Assembly: GCA_921293015.1 (NCBI GenBank)
Contig: OV121095.1
Location: 35,871,484 to 35,935,483 of the forward strand
DNA length: 64,000 nucleotides
Reading direction: 5' to 3'
Source: Phorcus lineatus
Taxonomy: Eukaryota; Mollusca; Gastropoda; Trochida; Trochidae
Shown here: in pieces, positions 47,591 to 60,209 of the stretch
How the letters are laid out: the number at the start of each line of letters is the position of its first letter
Position numbering within the stretch: position 1 is the first letter of the stretch
Made by a program: the position numbers and the translations under genes
Notes under the pieces: generated by a model
Databases searched by the model: none
Told to the model about the DNA's origin: nothing
What the model saw: only the letters and a program-made list of their open reading frames with translations

Positions 47591-48096
47591 CTGGAAATGA
47601 TAAACAGGTTTGTTAACAGCAAAGTTTATCTACATTCAAGATCAACAACATAAATGTAGAAATATAAAGTACCCCTTGTTGAACGTTCCAACAGTTCTTC
47701 AACTGTGTGATTGGAAATTGTAAACAGGTTCGTTAACAGCAAATTTCCAACACACCAAACATCAGCAACATAGATCTGTTTGAAGGCATTTTAATTGAAC
47801 CTTCGGATAAATTATTCAAGCTTATGACTTGAAATATTGAAAATACAGTGCTCTATGGTGGATCAAGGAATCCTAAAATTCTAAAAGGGTGGGAGTTGTA
47901 GGGGGTATTCACATTTCCAAAAATATGGGTTGAAACCACCTGTACCCCCTGGATCTGCCACTGAACAGCTAACTTAACAACAAATTTCAAGCAACCAAAA
48001 CATCAGCAACATTGATCCATTAAAAGGTGCTAATGAAATACCTCTTATCAACCTTCCAACAATGCTTCGAGCTTGTTATTCAATTATGATAAAGCA
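47571..48096. repeat. ~120-bp array spanning the second exon's 3' splice site
   Basis: gaagaacttcaagcttgtga, ctggaaatgataaacagg and ttaacagcaaa (exon 5' end, acceptor and intron) at 47571-47633 are repeated as gttcttcaactgtgtgattg, ggaaattgtaaacaggttcg at 47693-47743, as tattcaagcttatgacttga at 47813-47845, and as gcttcgagcttgttattcaa at 48063-48095. Spacers share aacatcagcaacat and ccttccaac. Copies are more diverged than in the 43.7 kb array. The second copy has lost the AG (aatttccaatc) and the third keeps one (tttcaagtcataag). Confidence 0.82.
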
Positions 48097-51000
48097 TTTG
48101 CAAATTTATAATAAGAACCATTCCAAACACTATATCAAAAAGGTCAAAACCTCAATCTTATGGCTGTTTTATATAAGCAGAATGATAGGCAAAATTTCCA
48201 CAGAACAATTGAGGTGATAAAATCCTCTTTCACTTCAAGTCAGTGACTTGAACTAAATTGCAAGATTGTAAGTAAAAACACAAGGCTCTCACAAGTAAAA
48301 ACTTTAACAAGACATATGCTGTTGCATTGTCAACTAGTGTGAGTTTGTGAGAGGACCTGATGGATTAATACAAAGCATAGACATCAACACTGCAGGGATT
48401 AGGGGCACCTGTTGCACTGATAAACTTGTTTGTTTGTCCTTTGCTTATCATCCTCCAAGTTGATTACATTGTTTTACAACATGCTGTAATGTTTCATAAA
48501 CATGCCACCCTTCTGTCACTGTGTATACTAAAACATACATAGATTCAGAGTTCACAATTAACACTACTCCTATTCCTATAATAAAGAAACAAAGGTTTTG
48601 CTAGTAGGATGAACATGTTTTTGAGAAGTTACCCCAAATAACTTTAAAAATCTACAGTGATGAAATGACTGTGTTGACAAATTCTGCCACCGTTTGAGCT
48701 ACTACTACTACTACTGAAAAAAGGGCATTGGCTCTCTGCATAGTTTATTTTCTAAGAATGACGACTTTGATATGGAGTAGATTCTTGGTGCAATAATTGT
48801 CATCCCATTATAATTTTACAAGGGAGTGATACTGAGAGATACTCCACACCATAGTCTCATACATGCTATAATATTTCATAAACCTTAAAATGACAAATTA
48901 AGAATGCCATCAAAACAGCTAAGAAAGCGTCATGAAATAGGCAAATCATAACGTTCTAACACACATCTGGCTTAAAAGTCCTAATGAGTCCAATTAATGG
49001 CTATCAATATTTTTGTAAGACCTCATAAACTTTGAAAAAGTAAAATTATTGAATGAATCCAAAGTTAAAAACACCTACAAGAGAAATAGTTTCCTTTTTC
49101 TTGATTGCGTGAGACAAAAGAATTGTGAATTTGACAGACACCATAATTGGGGTTAACTATGTCAAAGAGAAAAAATTTCCTCATTAGTAGAACACAGATA
49201 TAGAATAAGAACTTCCTTATAAGAACAATAAATGTTTGACTTTGTGTCCTAGTGTTTACCTGCTATGTAAAGGGTTTAATGAGTATCTCTGAGTACACAT
49301 AAGCTTAACATTCTTCAGTCAGGAAGTTATCTTTGTGAGACAAGAGGAAGAGGGGCAGTTGAAAGCTTTGCAATCTTCCTTATCTACTATCTTATATTGG
49401 TTGTTTTGAACGACAAAATTGAAGATTATTTTAATGGATTTACAACTTCTTGATGACATTAGAATCTATGTCAACTTCTCTTTAACATCCTTTATTTGTA
49501 ACTTCAGAAGTTTGAGGGATTGAGAAATAAGACAGCATTATAATCTTTGTGAAAATGTTGCCTATGCAGAAAAAAAAAGGTGTTGGCCATAGAAATTTTT
49601 TTCATTCTTCTATGTTTAAACCCTTATCATGTAGGTCAAAACTGCAACAGGGAACAGGGAACATGTTATGCTTTATAATTATGGTGTGATATGATTAACA
49701 AGATAGTCAATCGAATATTGTAATATACCCATGTCTTTGTCAACACCTTTCTGCAGGTATCATAACATACGGAGAGAAGAAAACAAAAACTCAGACACAT
49801 TGTAAAAGGAAAATCTATTTTAAAGAAACACTGTCTTAAATAAAAATTAGATTTCAGATAAAATCCTCTCTGGAAAATGAACGATCATGAAATGAAGAAA
49901 TGTTTCTTTTAAGCAGGATTGGACAGTGAAAATAATCATATCAATTCAAAAGATTATCATCAATGACAATCATACAACCATTTTTATGCAGAGAAATGTT
50001 TCCATGAATTAAAAACATTTTCGTTTGATGCTTAAATTTTAAATCTTAAATGTCAAATTTGAATTTTCCTCAAAAAACTTCTGACACAAAGGTCAGTAAC
50101 TAAACCTTCTTGCTATTTTGTTTAAATGTTTGAGTGTGAAGTTTTAATTCCTATTTTAAAAACAATTCATTTCAATCAAAGACCTTACTAATCAATGTCT
50201 AATCAATAGGCAGAGAAGAAGCATTTGTCCTTATTTTCTGAATAAATATTACTCTTTGTATACTGACATTGAATATTTGTCATTACAAAGTCCCAGTTTG
50301 AAGGAAGTTATTTTCTTTGCGAAAATTACAGGCATTCTCCAGTCACAAAAAGTTAAGGGCAATATTGATGTTAATTTTGTTGTTTTTTTATTTTATTAAC
50401 TGCAAAACAATCTCTCTATTTTCCCTTTGAAACTTGAACATTACTTGCTTCAAGCAAAAACAACAGTGTTTTGAGTTTAATGAGAAAAATCATGAATTGC
50501 AAATTGATAGTTGTATCCTAATTCACATAAAATTAGAACGGATATTACTTCCACTATGTGCAGGTATAAATCTGTTTATCAATTGATTGAATGATGAAGA
50601 GGGCATAATATATTCTCATCAATCAACAATTTGAAATAATAAGATCATATAGTAATCCAAAAAAATCTTCTGACATGTTACAAGAAACATTGTTTGTAAT
50701 TAAAAGTCTCTTAAGAATTATCTTACCCTTGATGCCAAGGAATAATTCTGTTTGTGCAGTAATCTGATATTAATTAAAAAAGATGAAGTTATTCATCTAA
50801 TTCAGTTTATTCTGGTATTTAATTTTTCGTTATTGACCAAAACAATTTATTTCTGTATTCTCAATAAATTCAATGAAGCGATGCTTCACTGTGACATTTC
50901 GATGACCACATTGTCTATTCTGCGGATGAAAAGATTTCATTATTACCTTGTTTGAATTCCATTTACTACACTCTTGGTCAACACAAAGGTTTTGCTTCAA

Positions 51001-51734
51001 CTGTTGTATATGCAGTGTTAAATTGCCAAATGGTTATTATAATTTTCTTTTCTTATATTAGTAAAATGACAATGTTTTGAAGATTTCAAGTGTTACAAGC
51101 TAATGGCTATACTGAAAAGCATCAGAGCAACTTGTGTTTTAATTCATATTAATTTTCTTCTATCTTTTTTTAATATAGATGTACAATAACAAGGTTTATT
51201 CTATCTTAGAGCTTTTTTAATGAGACACTTACAATTCAAGATATGTTAATCCTTTCTTTTTAACATAAGTTGATGAACCAAACAATCATTTTTCACTTGC
51301 AACTGGAATGACAATTCTTTAAAATTTGGAATCAAGACAAAGCTTGAATTTACAAGTGGAAAACCATTTAAGATTGAAAATAATTAATTCTTCTCCGAGG
51401 ACATAGCCTTAATACCAAAATAATTGACTGACGAAAGAATTGGTTGACAAGAGATAAGGATAACAATGATAAATGGCTGATTACTGGTACGTTTCATCAA
51501 AACTTCTCACGCAAAACAGCACTGAACATAATCTGCTGAAGGTAAAAGCTCCTAAAGGCATGATTGAAATAGTTCTGTCAAAGAGGGTTAGCTGACTTAT
51601 ATAGTAGGATTGTAATTGTCATAAATAATGCTATCATCTCTATCCCAATCATCACTTATTATCATCATGGTTATCAGTGTATTTGATCCTTTTTTGTGAG
51701 TTGAGGTTATATATTTGGGGTGTAACATGGCTTA
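48097..51734. other. AT-rich non-coding, probably 5' intron
   Basis: Lies upstream of the known exons on the minus strand. No exon, transposon end or array recognised in 3.6 kb; a 67-codon plus frame at 50752-50955 has no domain. Confidence 0.45.
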
Positions 51735-51972
51735 CAAAAGTATTTCATTCATGTCACGGTGGCTATGTATTGCTGGAAAACCTGTGATCATTGGGGAGAA
51801 CTAGTGAACAAGGCTGGTAATATGCTGAAATTCAATGCAGCATTGCACCTTACTGCGCATAGCACAGTTCTCTACTGCAGACAAATTTGCCGAGCCCCTA
51901 GCAGGGTTTAACCCCTGACTTCTTGATCCAAAGAAGATGCATTAACAACTACGCTATCCTGTCCCCGCCTGT
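51735..51972 (-). mobile_element. tRNA-derived SINE, family A, copy 4
   Basis: On the minus strand the head reads gacaggatagcgtagttgtt (A-box region) with the B box gggttaaaccc, followed by tgtctgcagtagagaactgt and the body. The best-preserved B box of the family is in this copy. Confidence 0.82.
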
Positions 51973-52129
51973 TTAGTACATCCTCAATCAATTAAGAAAT
52001 ATACACAGAAGAACTGATTCCATATGGTGAAATAGCATATGATGTTACAGTTTACGAAGCCACAAGTTTTACACACTGTAAATTCCACAACCCTTAACAG
52101 CATTATCTACAAATGGAGTATACTTTATC

Positions 52130-52262
52130 CTGGACATTCACCTCAAACCCATGAACAGATACTGTGTTGTGTCCCTGGGCAAGACACATCATCCACATTG
52201 CACTTAGTGCTTGGCTGTACAAATGGGTACCTTAACACAGGAAATACAGACCTGTGAAGCCC
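52130..52262 (+). mobile_element. Interspersed repeat, family D, copy 2
   Basis: gtgtccctgggcaagacaca, catccacattgcac and ctgtacaaatgggtacct occur in the same order as the inverted copy at 39675-39775. The plus open frame over it is incidental. Confidence 0.65.
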
Positions 52263-54699
52263 TTAACATCTGCATCAAAAATATTATTCCTTTGGGGTGA
52301 GGCTAGAAATTTTGTTCATTAGACAATTATCATAATCATTATTAATTCCAGATCATTTTCTTGGATAAGAAAGGAATCCAGTAATCTGGACTCTCAGAAT
52401 GGTAAAGCATTGATGATTTCAGTAAGGCAAGTGTTTACTAACAGACCTGTCTGAGGACAGCATCTGATAAGCTAAGATCTATCTGTTAGAAGAATCTGAT
52501 CAACCAAGTCCTGTCAGCTGAGAGACAAATCTCAGAGTAATAAGACACAGCCAGTCCCTTGGGGTCCACAAGTCTGAGTCATTGTTTGCATTATATAAAT
52601 CTGACTACATAGACTAGCACACTTAGATACAACCTAGAACCAAAACTGGGCCCTCAGATAATAAATCAGTAACAAGAAACTGATAAGGAAAAAATCCCTT
52701 ACAAAGACAACAAATTACTCAAGAAGACACCTTGAAGAAAAAACAAAAAATGGTGAAAAAACAAAAATCTCCTAAAAACATTGGGATTCCATCAGTAGAA
52801 ATCATATTCTCAGCCTAAAAACAATCTGTCTGGTCGAAAAAGCCGCAAGGAAAAGTCTACACATAATCTATCTTACATATTCCTACAAGAAATTTCATCG
52901 GTTAAGAAGTCCCAAAGGAAATTGAAGTCTGCAAGGACGATTTGGAATGTTATATAATTGGTACACAGAACTGCATTTCTAACCTTGATGAATAGTACCT
53001 GTAAATCATATAAATCCAACGCAAAGAAAACCTAATTGTCAAAGGGCACTAAGATAAGATTGTGAAAAAGAACCTTAATCTGCTCTTACAAAGCTAGGAA
53101 GCTTACCTCGGGTTGGTAAAATTGAAACCTTCTAACCCATCCTAAAACCAAATTGTTCTGTTTTGACTGATGTGACTACTGTTTGCTTTTAATGGTTATC
53201 TATATCTGATATCATGCTAAGTCTTACATTTATCAGTGGTCAAATAATCCAAGAAACTTGAGAAGGGGGAGAAAGGAGAGGGGTAAGTGGGTGGGGGTGT
53301 GGGGATTTATCCTTCCAACCTCTTGATCCTTGGAACACTGTTAGTATTCCTTGTGGTTTGTCTATCATTAACAAAAATATTGATTAGCATAACCATTTTC
53401 CAAGATAAAGTAAGCAATGAGAGTCAAACAAAATAAAAGAGAAGAGAAATAACTAAATATGTATTTAAAAAAATATAATTTGATTATGAAATTCTTTTAT
53501 ACATAAACAGCATCAAAACATGGTATAAATCATAGTTTTATTGTAAATGAAAATATAAAACATTATGTTAACATGAAAAACCTAAATGCGAAAAAATTAC
53601 CTTTTTCAAATAAAAAAGCACAAAATCTTGAATTGTTTCAGTTATTCTTTAATAAATCCATTTTCTGACTTCCAGATGAGTACATTGAACTAAACACGCA
53701 AGTTCCCAAGAGTACATAGACTCAATATCCATTTGTTCAGTTGATTACATAAATTACCAAGCGATTTCTGTCAAAGATAGACAGACATTGAGTTCATCAA
53801 CAACAAAGGCATTTCTATATATAAATCCTGATTGATGTTCGGTTAATTGGGGCCACAATTAGAAAAATCTCATATTAACAGTGGTGAGTGGACTTAGCTT
53901 AAACCTCAAAGGATGCCAAGCGAATGACCATGCATGTCAGACGCTAGCTCTTTGGGCATCATAATAGATATAGACTTCACAACCTTAAAACATTACGATT
54001 TTTACAAATAAAAGATTTAAAAGCAAATTCAAAATTGAACATATGTTTACTTTACATATACTGATTGACAATTGTAAATCATATTTCTGACCTACTCTAT
54101 ATTCCTCATTTGAATTTAAAGTAAACGTGTCTTTAAGGATTTGTTTCTGAATTAAAATATCTTGAATGTCAAATTAAGGCATATACACATTGAGACTCCT
54201 TGATGGCTGGTTTTACTTGCAAGAATAACTCTTATTCCATGCCAGTGCCAAATATACTGCACAAATAGTTTTAATTGACAAGCTAAGACACCATGTCTGA
54301 TCTTTCTGAAAGCTTTATACTTTAAAGGGCATAAACCTTTCTTTGTCTGACAGTACTTTCAAACTAATTAATGTATTTTTGAACGAGCACAAATTGTAAG
54401 TTAAGTGTTGTTTTGACTTTTCTTTATGTAAAGATGGTACTTTAATTGTAAAATGTCAAATTTATTGCTTACAAAGTTACTAAGATGTGTAACTTTAAAG
54501 CAGTCCTGTACATGAAAAGGAAAAACATAAACACATAATAAAAGCAAAAAAACCAAGCCGTTTGTAATTCATTGAAAAAAAAACCCAATTTGTTGAAGTT
54601 GAAGGTCAATTTGTATCACAAAGAAAGACAATCATACATCAAGAAAACCCCCAACAAAAATTCTTTTTCCCCACAGGAATAGAAAATGAGTAAAATGGT
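52263..54699. other. AT-rich non-coding
   Basis: No exon or repeat recognised. Confidence 0.45.
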
Positions 54700-54990
54700 C
54701 CATCAGTCAGCAGAGTCTTGAAGCGGAGTGTCAACACTTAGATAAGAACACCCTCTTTCCTCCTGCAAATGGGCAACATTTGCAACCTTCATGCACTTCA
54801 ACTTTATTCCTCATCAAATTCATTCTCCTGTTCTGAACAATAATGAAAGCTGTCTTGTAAAAGAGACATGGAATATATCACTGGAGTTGCAGCAACTCAG
54901 GATCCTTCTTCAGGCCTACCAAAGAAAAAATCAAATCGCAACTGTAATCAGTGAAACGACCACGTTTACAGACAAAACTGAATAAAAATG
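54700..54990 (+). other. Block with 64-codon frame, unassigned
   Basis: The plus frame at 54791-54985 contains ISLELQQLRILLQAYQRKNQ and stops at TGA. The minus strand carries cctgaagaaggatcctgagt, a type of segment often seen in the tails of invertebrate transposable elements. I lean to a repeat fragment over an exon. Confidence 0.2.
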
Positions 54991-55941
54991 TAACAATATG
55001 CGTGAACAAGAGACAGCACAATATAAAACACTCAATATGCAATGCTGTCACTGCACTGTCAAATCATCAAAGATTTCTTAAATGAACATAACAAGATCGG
55101 TTAAGCTTAATAATCCATTTCCCTAATACAAATTATTTAACTTCAAAGGCCAAAGCAGTTATCACTTGATATGTCAGAAGAAAAATACAATGAATTAGTT
55201 TATATTACAGAAAGCCAATTGCAAAAAAAATTAAAATGAGCTTCCTAGTGGCTTTAAAGTATTTTTGTTCTAAACACCAGTTCTATAATTATGTTCTCAA
55301 GACCTTTCAAGATATTTAAGGACATCACACAAATATGAGTATAAGCGTCATTATCATAAAGAAATTTGTTAACAGAACTCTAGAAACTGTTCCATTAATT
55401 AGGGATGTTGAAATCCAAATGTCACTGGCCACCAAGAACAGGACTCTCTGACCTGGAGATCACAAAGTTCATCACTCAGACTTTGTTCTGTGCCCTTCCA
55501 AGGATCTCATCAATATGGCCATGTGGTTTTCGGTCTGAGATTTGGCATGAAAAGAGTCCCAAAAACAGACATTTTAAGAATGTAGACATTAAATCATTGA
55601 TGATCTACAGACCTCTATCACTCACACCCTGTAGGTGAGACCATAATAAAATATATGTCTGTCTGTCTGTCAAGCATCTCTCTTTGGCAATTTGGTCAAG
55701 TTAAGAAGATTAACCTTGAGTTGCTGTGATGAGAGTAATAATAGTACAGTTCCTCCTCCTACTTACTTAGGGAAAAAAATGCACTTCAATGCAAAGATGA
55801 TATCACAACAAAATATCCTGAAAGATAACTGAAGAAATTGTGAACAGCAAACCCCTATATTACGTTAGAACATCTGTCAATAATAGAACATAGAACAGTC
55901 AAATCCCAAGTTAAAGTTTCAGGATGGAACTTGCTCTGTCT
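54991..55941. other. AT-rich non-coding
   Basis: A 77-codon plus frame at 55405-55638 is followed by a gtgaga donor-like site but has no domain and no clear acceptor. Confidence 0.35.
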
Positions 55942-56252
55942 ATGATCTCAATAAAATAATCTGGTCTTGTTCCATTTATGTTCTTTGTTTTTGAGTGGGT
56001 AAATTGTTGGTATGACAAGTGCTGACCATATATTCTGACGGAGTGTTCCTTAGATTGAATCCCTCAAGGAACTTGGTCCGAAAAAGTAAAAGCATCAATG
56101 ATCTCAATAAAATAATCTGGTCTTGTTCCATTTATGTTATTGGTCGTGAGTGGTTAAATTGTTGGTATGACAAGTGCTGGCCATATACCCTGACGGAGAG
56201 TTCCTTAGATTGAATCCAGCAAGGGACTTGGTCCGAAAAAGTAAAAGAATTT
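55942..56252. repeat. 156-bp tandem duplication
   Basis: atgatctcaataaaataatc at 55942 and 56098. Both units share ggtatgacaagtgctg and cttggtccgaaaaagtaaaa. Confidence 0.92.
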
Positions 56253-56329
56253 TTAGTCAGTGTGATCCCAATCATAACAATTTCACAAAGGTAAATTGAT
56301 TTAAATCCATACTAGTGACATTAATTACC

Positions 56330-56720
56330 CATTGTTTGATGCCCTTGTCATTTAATTAATTTGTTGAAGAGAACAATCCAAACCTTTGTGATTGATTTGC
56401 TACTTCTTAATCAAGAGCAGCTTTGCTTCCTACTGGTGTCCAGAACAAACCATTGCTTGATACACTTGTCAATTAATTAATTTGTTGAAGACAACAGTTC
56501 AAACCTATGTGATTGAATTAATTACGATTTCTTAGTCAAGAAAGAGAGCAGCTTTGGTTCTTACTGGTGTCCAGAACAAAACATTGATTGATACACTTGT
56601 CATTTAATTAATTTGCTCATGATAAATTATCCAACCTTTGAGATTACTACATTGGTCCTAACGTACGGCAGCTTTAGGGACATTTGTGATTGAATCTTTG
56701 TGGATGAAAAATACTGCAAG
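56330..56720. repeat. ~120-130-bp tandem repeat, three copies
   Basis: ttaattaatttg recurs near 56353, 56473 and 56606, each preceded by a gat-cacttgtca segment and followed by a caaacctttgtgattga-like stretch; cttactggtgtccagaacaa lies between. Each unit carries a TTAATTAA core. Confidence 0.85.
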
Positions 56721-57129
56721 CTTTGCTACACCTTGATTAATTTAACTTACTCAGAGCAGGTCCTGGATTTGTCACCGACGCTGCGTTATCATGATTTATA
56801 GCACTGTGATGGTTCTGCAGCCAATCAAGATGAAGCTAATAGAAGACAGATGTCTCCTATCCACTCCTCCTCCCCATGATTAAACATCAAGTATATCTGG
56901 TATTGATCAGCCTTGGCTTAAATTGCTTAAGATCGGATGAACAGATTGATATACTGAAGTGTCATTCCAATATTCTATTGTTAAATAAAAAATAACTGTC
57001 AAGAATGAGATTTATTACTCAACCGTGGTGAGATCACTCATTAGATAACAATGAGTTGGTAACACACATGTGTGATACCATATCTCGTGCGAACAAACGG
57101 AACTACTTTCGAACGTCACATGACATCGT

Positions 57130-57640
57130 CCAATCACGTGACTTGTAAGTTAGAAAATGGCGACTTTCAAATTTTGCATTCTCAGCGAGACGTAAATATA
57201 AAAAATTATAAAATATCCAAGTGTCAATAATCACTCTCATATTTCTGAAAACCAGCAATATTCACAGTCTTTTGATCACTCGCCCAGCTTCTGTGCCATC
57301 GCAAGTTGTGTTACGTCCCCCTTCTGCCGGCCGTTCCACGCCACACAGCTTAGCTAGCCCTTTCATCATCTGTTCCATCCAACCTGTCGCTTCCCCCTCA
57401 ACAAGCAGACAATCTGAACATGACATCTTGCAACTCCCGTTGCCTTATTTCAATATTTGCGGGTCCTATCAACAATTCTGTTATTCACGTAAATATTTTC
57501 AATCCTCCTCAACTGCCGACACTGTACGTTCCACCAACTTTTTAAAACTGACTGACCTAGAAAGAGGTCACATTCCAATGACGTCACCGACTCACGTATC
57601 GAGTGCACAATGGCTTGACATTTTTCGTTGCTTGTAAGCA
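57130..57640 (+). promoter_or_regulatory. Promoter-like block with open frame, candidate first exon
   Basis: A CCAAT core overlaps tcgtccaatcacgtgacttg (CACGTG at 57135-57140), and agaaaatggcgactttc, a YY1-like ATGGCGAC, follows at about 57154. Downstream the plus strand is open for 138 codons (57221-57637), proline- and serine-rich at first (VPSQVVLRPPSAGRSTPHSL), and a good donor, cttgtaagc, lies at its end (about 57634). The block is clearly less AT-rich than its flanks. The open frame lacks an early ATG, and a short frame of 12 codons starts at the ATGGCGAC. It could be a plus-strand promoter and first exon or part of a DNA transposon ending at the 57868 hairpin. Confidence 0.3.
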
Positions 57641-57867
57641 TTTGTTATATCAATGAATTTCTCGAAAATGAAATACTTGTTCACCAAAATTATTTTTGTT
57701 TCATGTTTTAGGCGAATCCCTTACTTAGACAATTACAATTAGCGAATTATTTTGTTCTGTGTTTTGTTTGACTGATTGATATTCTTACGCTTGTTCGCGA
57801 TCAGCTGACTGTTGTTTTGACGATTAATTTATCAAAAATATTGATACGTGGGGATGAGTAATAAATA

Positions 57868-58013
57868 AAATACTAAACTCATGATAATGTGATAAAATTT
57901 TCATGCAACTCGTGAATGGAATTTGGTATCAGACTCACTTTCGTTCGTCTGATACCAAATTCCATTCACTCGTTGCATAAAAATGTTATCACATTACCAT
58001 TCGTTTAGTATTC
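57868..58013. repeat. Long hairpin, 67-bp arms
   Basis: Left arm 57868-57934 and right arm 57947-58013 are reverse complements with a few mismatches around a 12-base loop (tcactttcgttc). The centre reads gtatcagac on one side and gtctgatac on the other. Related to the smaller hairpin at 2346-2467. Probably a miniature DNA element. Confidence 0.88.
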
Positions 58014-58142
58014 TCTATAAAGCATATCTGTCCCTTATTACTTGGAAATTCCTGGATATACATTAGATTTACATAATGTACAAATGTCGTTATATTGGGA
58101 ATAACATCATTTACAATAGAACAAAGTCTTGAATATTATTTT

Positions 58143-58260
58143 TGGTTGAAAACCAATTAGGATTCGAACCCATACCCTCAGAATCAACAACAATTGGTAG
58201 CACTAATCATCCTACAGCTAATCAACCCGATCACCAGGAACTAGCTATTACAGGTGGTTT
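58143..58260 (-). mobile_element. tRNA-derived SINE, family C
   Basis: The minus strand has a perfect B box, GGTTCGAATCC (58170-58160), and an A-box-like TTAGCTGTAGG (58221-58211) at tRNA-like spacing. Stems do not pair as in a functional tRNA. Distinct from families A and B. Confidence 0.65.
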
Positions 58261-58604
58261 GATCCCAAGAATAACATTACTTTAATACAACTTTTACCTC
58301 ATTGAGAGCATGTAGGAGTTTGAGTGAAATACAAGATGAAGGTACATATGAAAACATATTTTTTTGCTCTTCTTCCTCACAATATCAAAAAATCATGGTC
58401 AACAATTGACGGATATTCTAACATAAAACTTGACTGTACTTTCCAAAATGTCATGAAGCATGCAGCTCTTATGAGACCCAAATTCTAACCAACTTTGGTA
58501 CATTTAATTTCCCACAGGATATATATTTGTTTGGTAATACATCCCTTTTTTCAGGTTTTCCCTTCAAACGATCGAGTCATCAGGAGAACTGTCCATGATT
58601 CTTC

Positions 58605-59010
58605 AGTAAATATAAATGGTCAATCCAGATAGTCATAAGGACCTCTGTGGAGCGAGTTATTATTTAGTGCCACTTAAACAACAAATCAACCATTATTGGC
58701 ATTGGTTACTGTGGAGAAGCACCATCAACTTTGAGATATTCTACAGGAGACATAAATGGTCAATCGGGATAGTCACATGGGTCTCTGTGGGGTGAGTAAT
58801 ATTTAGCACCGCTACCCAACATATCAACCATTATAGGCATTGGTTACTGTGGAGAAGCACCATCAACTTTGAGATATTCTACAGGAGATATAAATGGTCC
58901 TTCCGGATAGTCACATGGGTCTCTGTGGGGTGAGTTATTATTTAGCACCGCTACCCAACATATCAACCATTCTTTGCATCAGTTTCTGTGGAGATGCACA
59001 ACCAATTTTG
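58605..59010. repeat. ~141-bp tandem array, about three copies
   Basis: ttatttag near 58653, 58797 and 58936, with gcattggttactgtggagaa, tttgagatattctacaggag and gtcacatgggtctctgtgg shared. The middle units are nearly identical. Confidence 0.93.
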
Positions 59011-59360
59011 AGATATTCAGATATACAATATACAAAAAATCAGTTAATTTTCAAAATGTTGAGGTGTTAATGTTGTCATCATGTCATTATTATATACATC
59101 AGAGTGTATTGTGAATTAAGACACACAATATTATCCTTAGTGTTAGAGAGGGCATCTCATTTTCAACCCACCTAATTGTAGTAGCAGGTTTCTGATGCAC
59201 ATAGTATGTCATTTCATTATATTGATAATTATGATTGAATAAATTATAACAAGCAGACAGAGTCAGCTATATCCCCTGCCAAAGGGAAAGGGTAGTTAAG
59301 GATACTAGTTGTGGAATATTGAACAGTGATCATGTTGTTTTTCTACAAACAACCTTTAAG

Positions 59361-59745
59361 AAATCCTATGTTACGTTTCCACGGAAACGGGTAAAAATAA
59401 AAATGCAAAGAAGTTGAAAACCCCAAAAGGCACATCTCCGCATGATGCCCGTTGCACATACCAAGTTTCGTCGAGATAGGTCTCACCGTTTTGGAGTTGT
59501 ACGTGCTCCGGAAACAAAATCCTATGTTACGTTTCCATGGAAACGGGTAAAAATAAAAATGCAAAGAAGTTGAAAACCCCAAAAGGCACATCTTCGCATG
59601 ATGCCCGTTGGACATACCAAGTTTCGTCGAGATAGGTCTCACCGTTTTGGAGTTGTGCTCCGGAAACATTATCGGGATGAACGGACGGACGGACAAACGG
59701 AGACCCTTTCAATATCCCCCACCAACTACGTTGGGCGGGGGATAA
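59361..59745 (-). repeat. 156-bp duplication plus GC-rich repeat terminus
   Basis: Two units begin aaatcctatgttacgtttcc at 59361 and 59517, with aagttgaaaaccccaaaagg and gagataggtctcaccgtttt in each. On the right the block ends in acggacggacggac and ccaactacgttgggcggggg. Blocks of this composition recur widely in invertebrate genomes as interspersed repeats; I cannot name the family. Overlapping open frames on both strands are repeat artefacts. Confidence 0.8.
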
Positions 59746-60209
59746 TAATTGATATTTCAATAAATCATATATATCAAATCAAAGAGAAGTGATAAACAAC
59801 TCCTGGAAAGCAAAAGCAGGTTTTTTTTAGAAAGTTCACGCTTATTGCTTTTTTTTTAGGAAAAATACTGATTTCATGTCATAAACTACTTATCTGATCT
59901 TAGATACATAAGATTATCCAAAATAGTCATTATCAACTTCTAAACTGTTCCTATGACAACAGATTATTCTTAGATTCTATGAATATTTTATGATTTCCTG
60001 TGCAAAATGTGACATAATCTGCTTTCATTCTATCAATAGAAAATATCTGATCAGAAAAGGATCACTATCATTGAGTAAAAATAGTAAAACACGGATGAAA
60101 CCTTTATTGATATAAAAGTGTTTAGTGACACTTAACCTCCAGAGGGGTTTTCCGCTGCGAGACACCCTTCCCATAGGTAGAAGGTGAGGTGGTTTGAGAT
60201 TTAATGCTG
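59746..60209. other. AT-rich non-coding
   Basis: Nothing recognised. Confidence 0.45.

Noticed and set aside
57450-57641. 63-codon minus frame starting MLTSNEKCQAIVH
   Set aside because: Antisense to the longer plus frame, no domain, and no agreement with the IQCJ N-terminus.
58143-58222. Possible functional tRNA on the minus strand
   Set aside because: Perfect B box but stems are mismatched; reads as the head of a SINE.
59343-59760. 117-codon minus frame with a duplicated segment (VRPISTKLGM)
   Set aside because: Arises from the 156-bp duplication in an interspersed repeat; the same block is open in several frames and has no host-gene domain.
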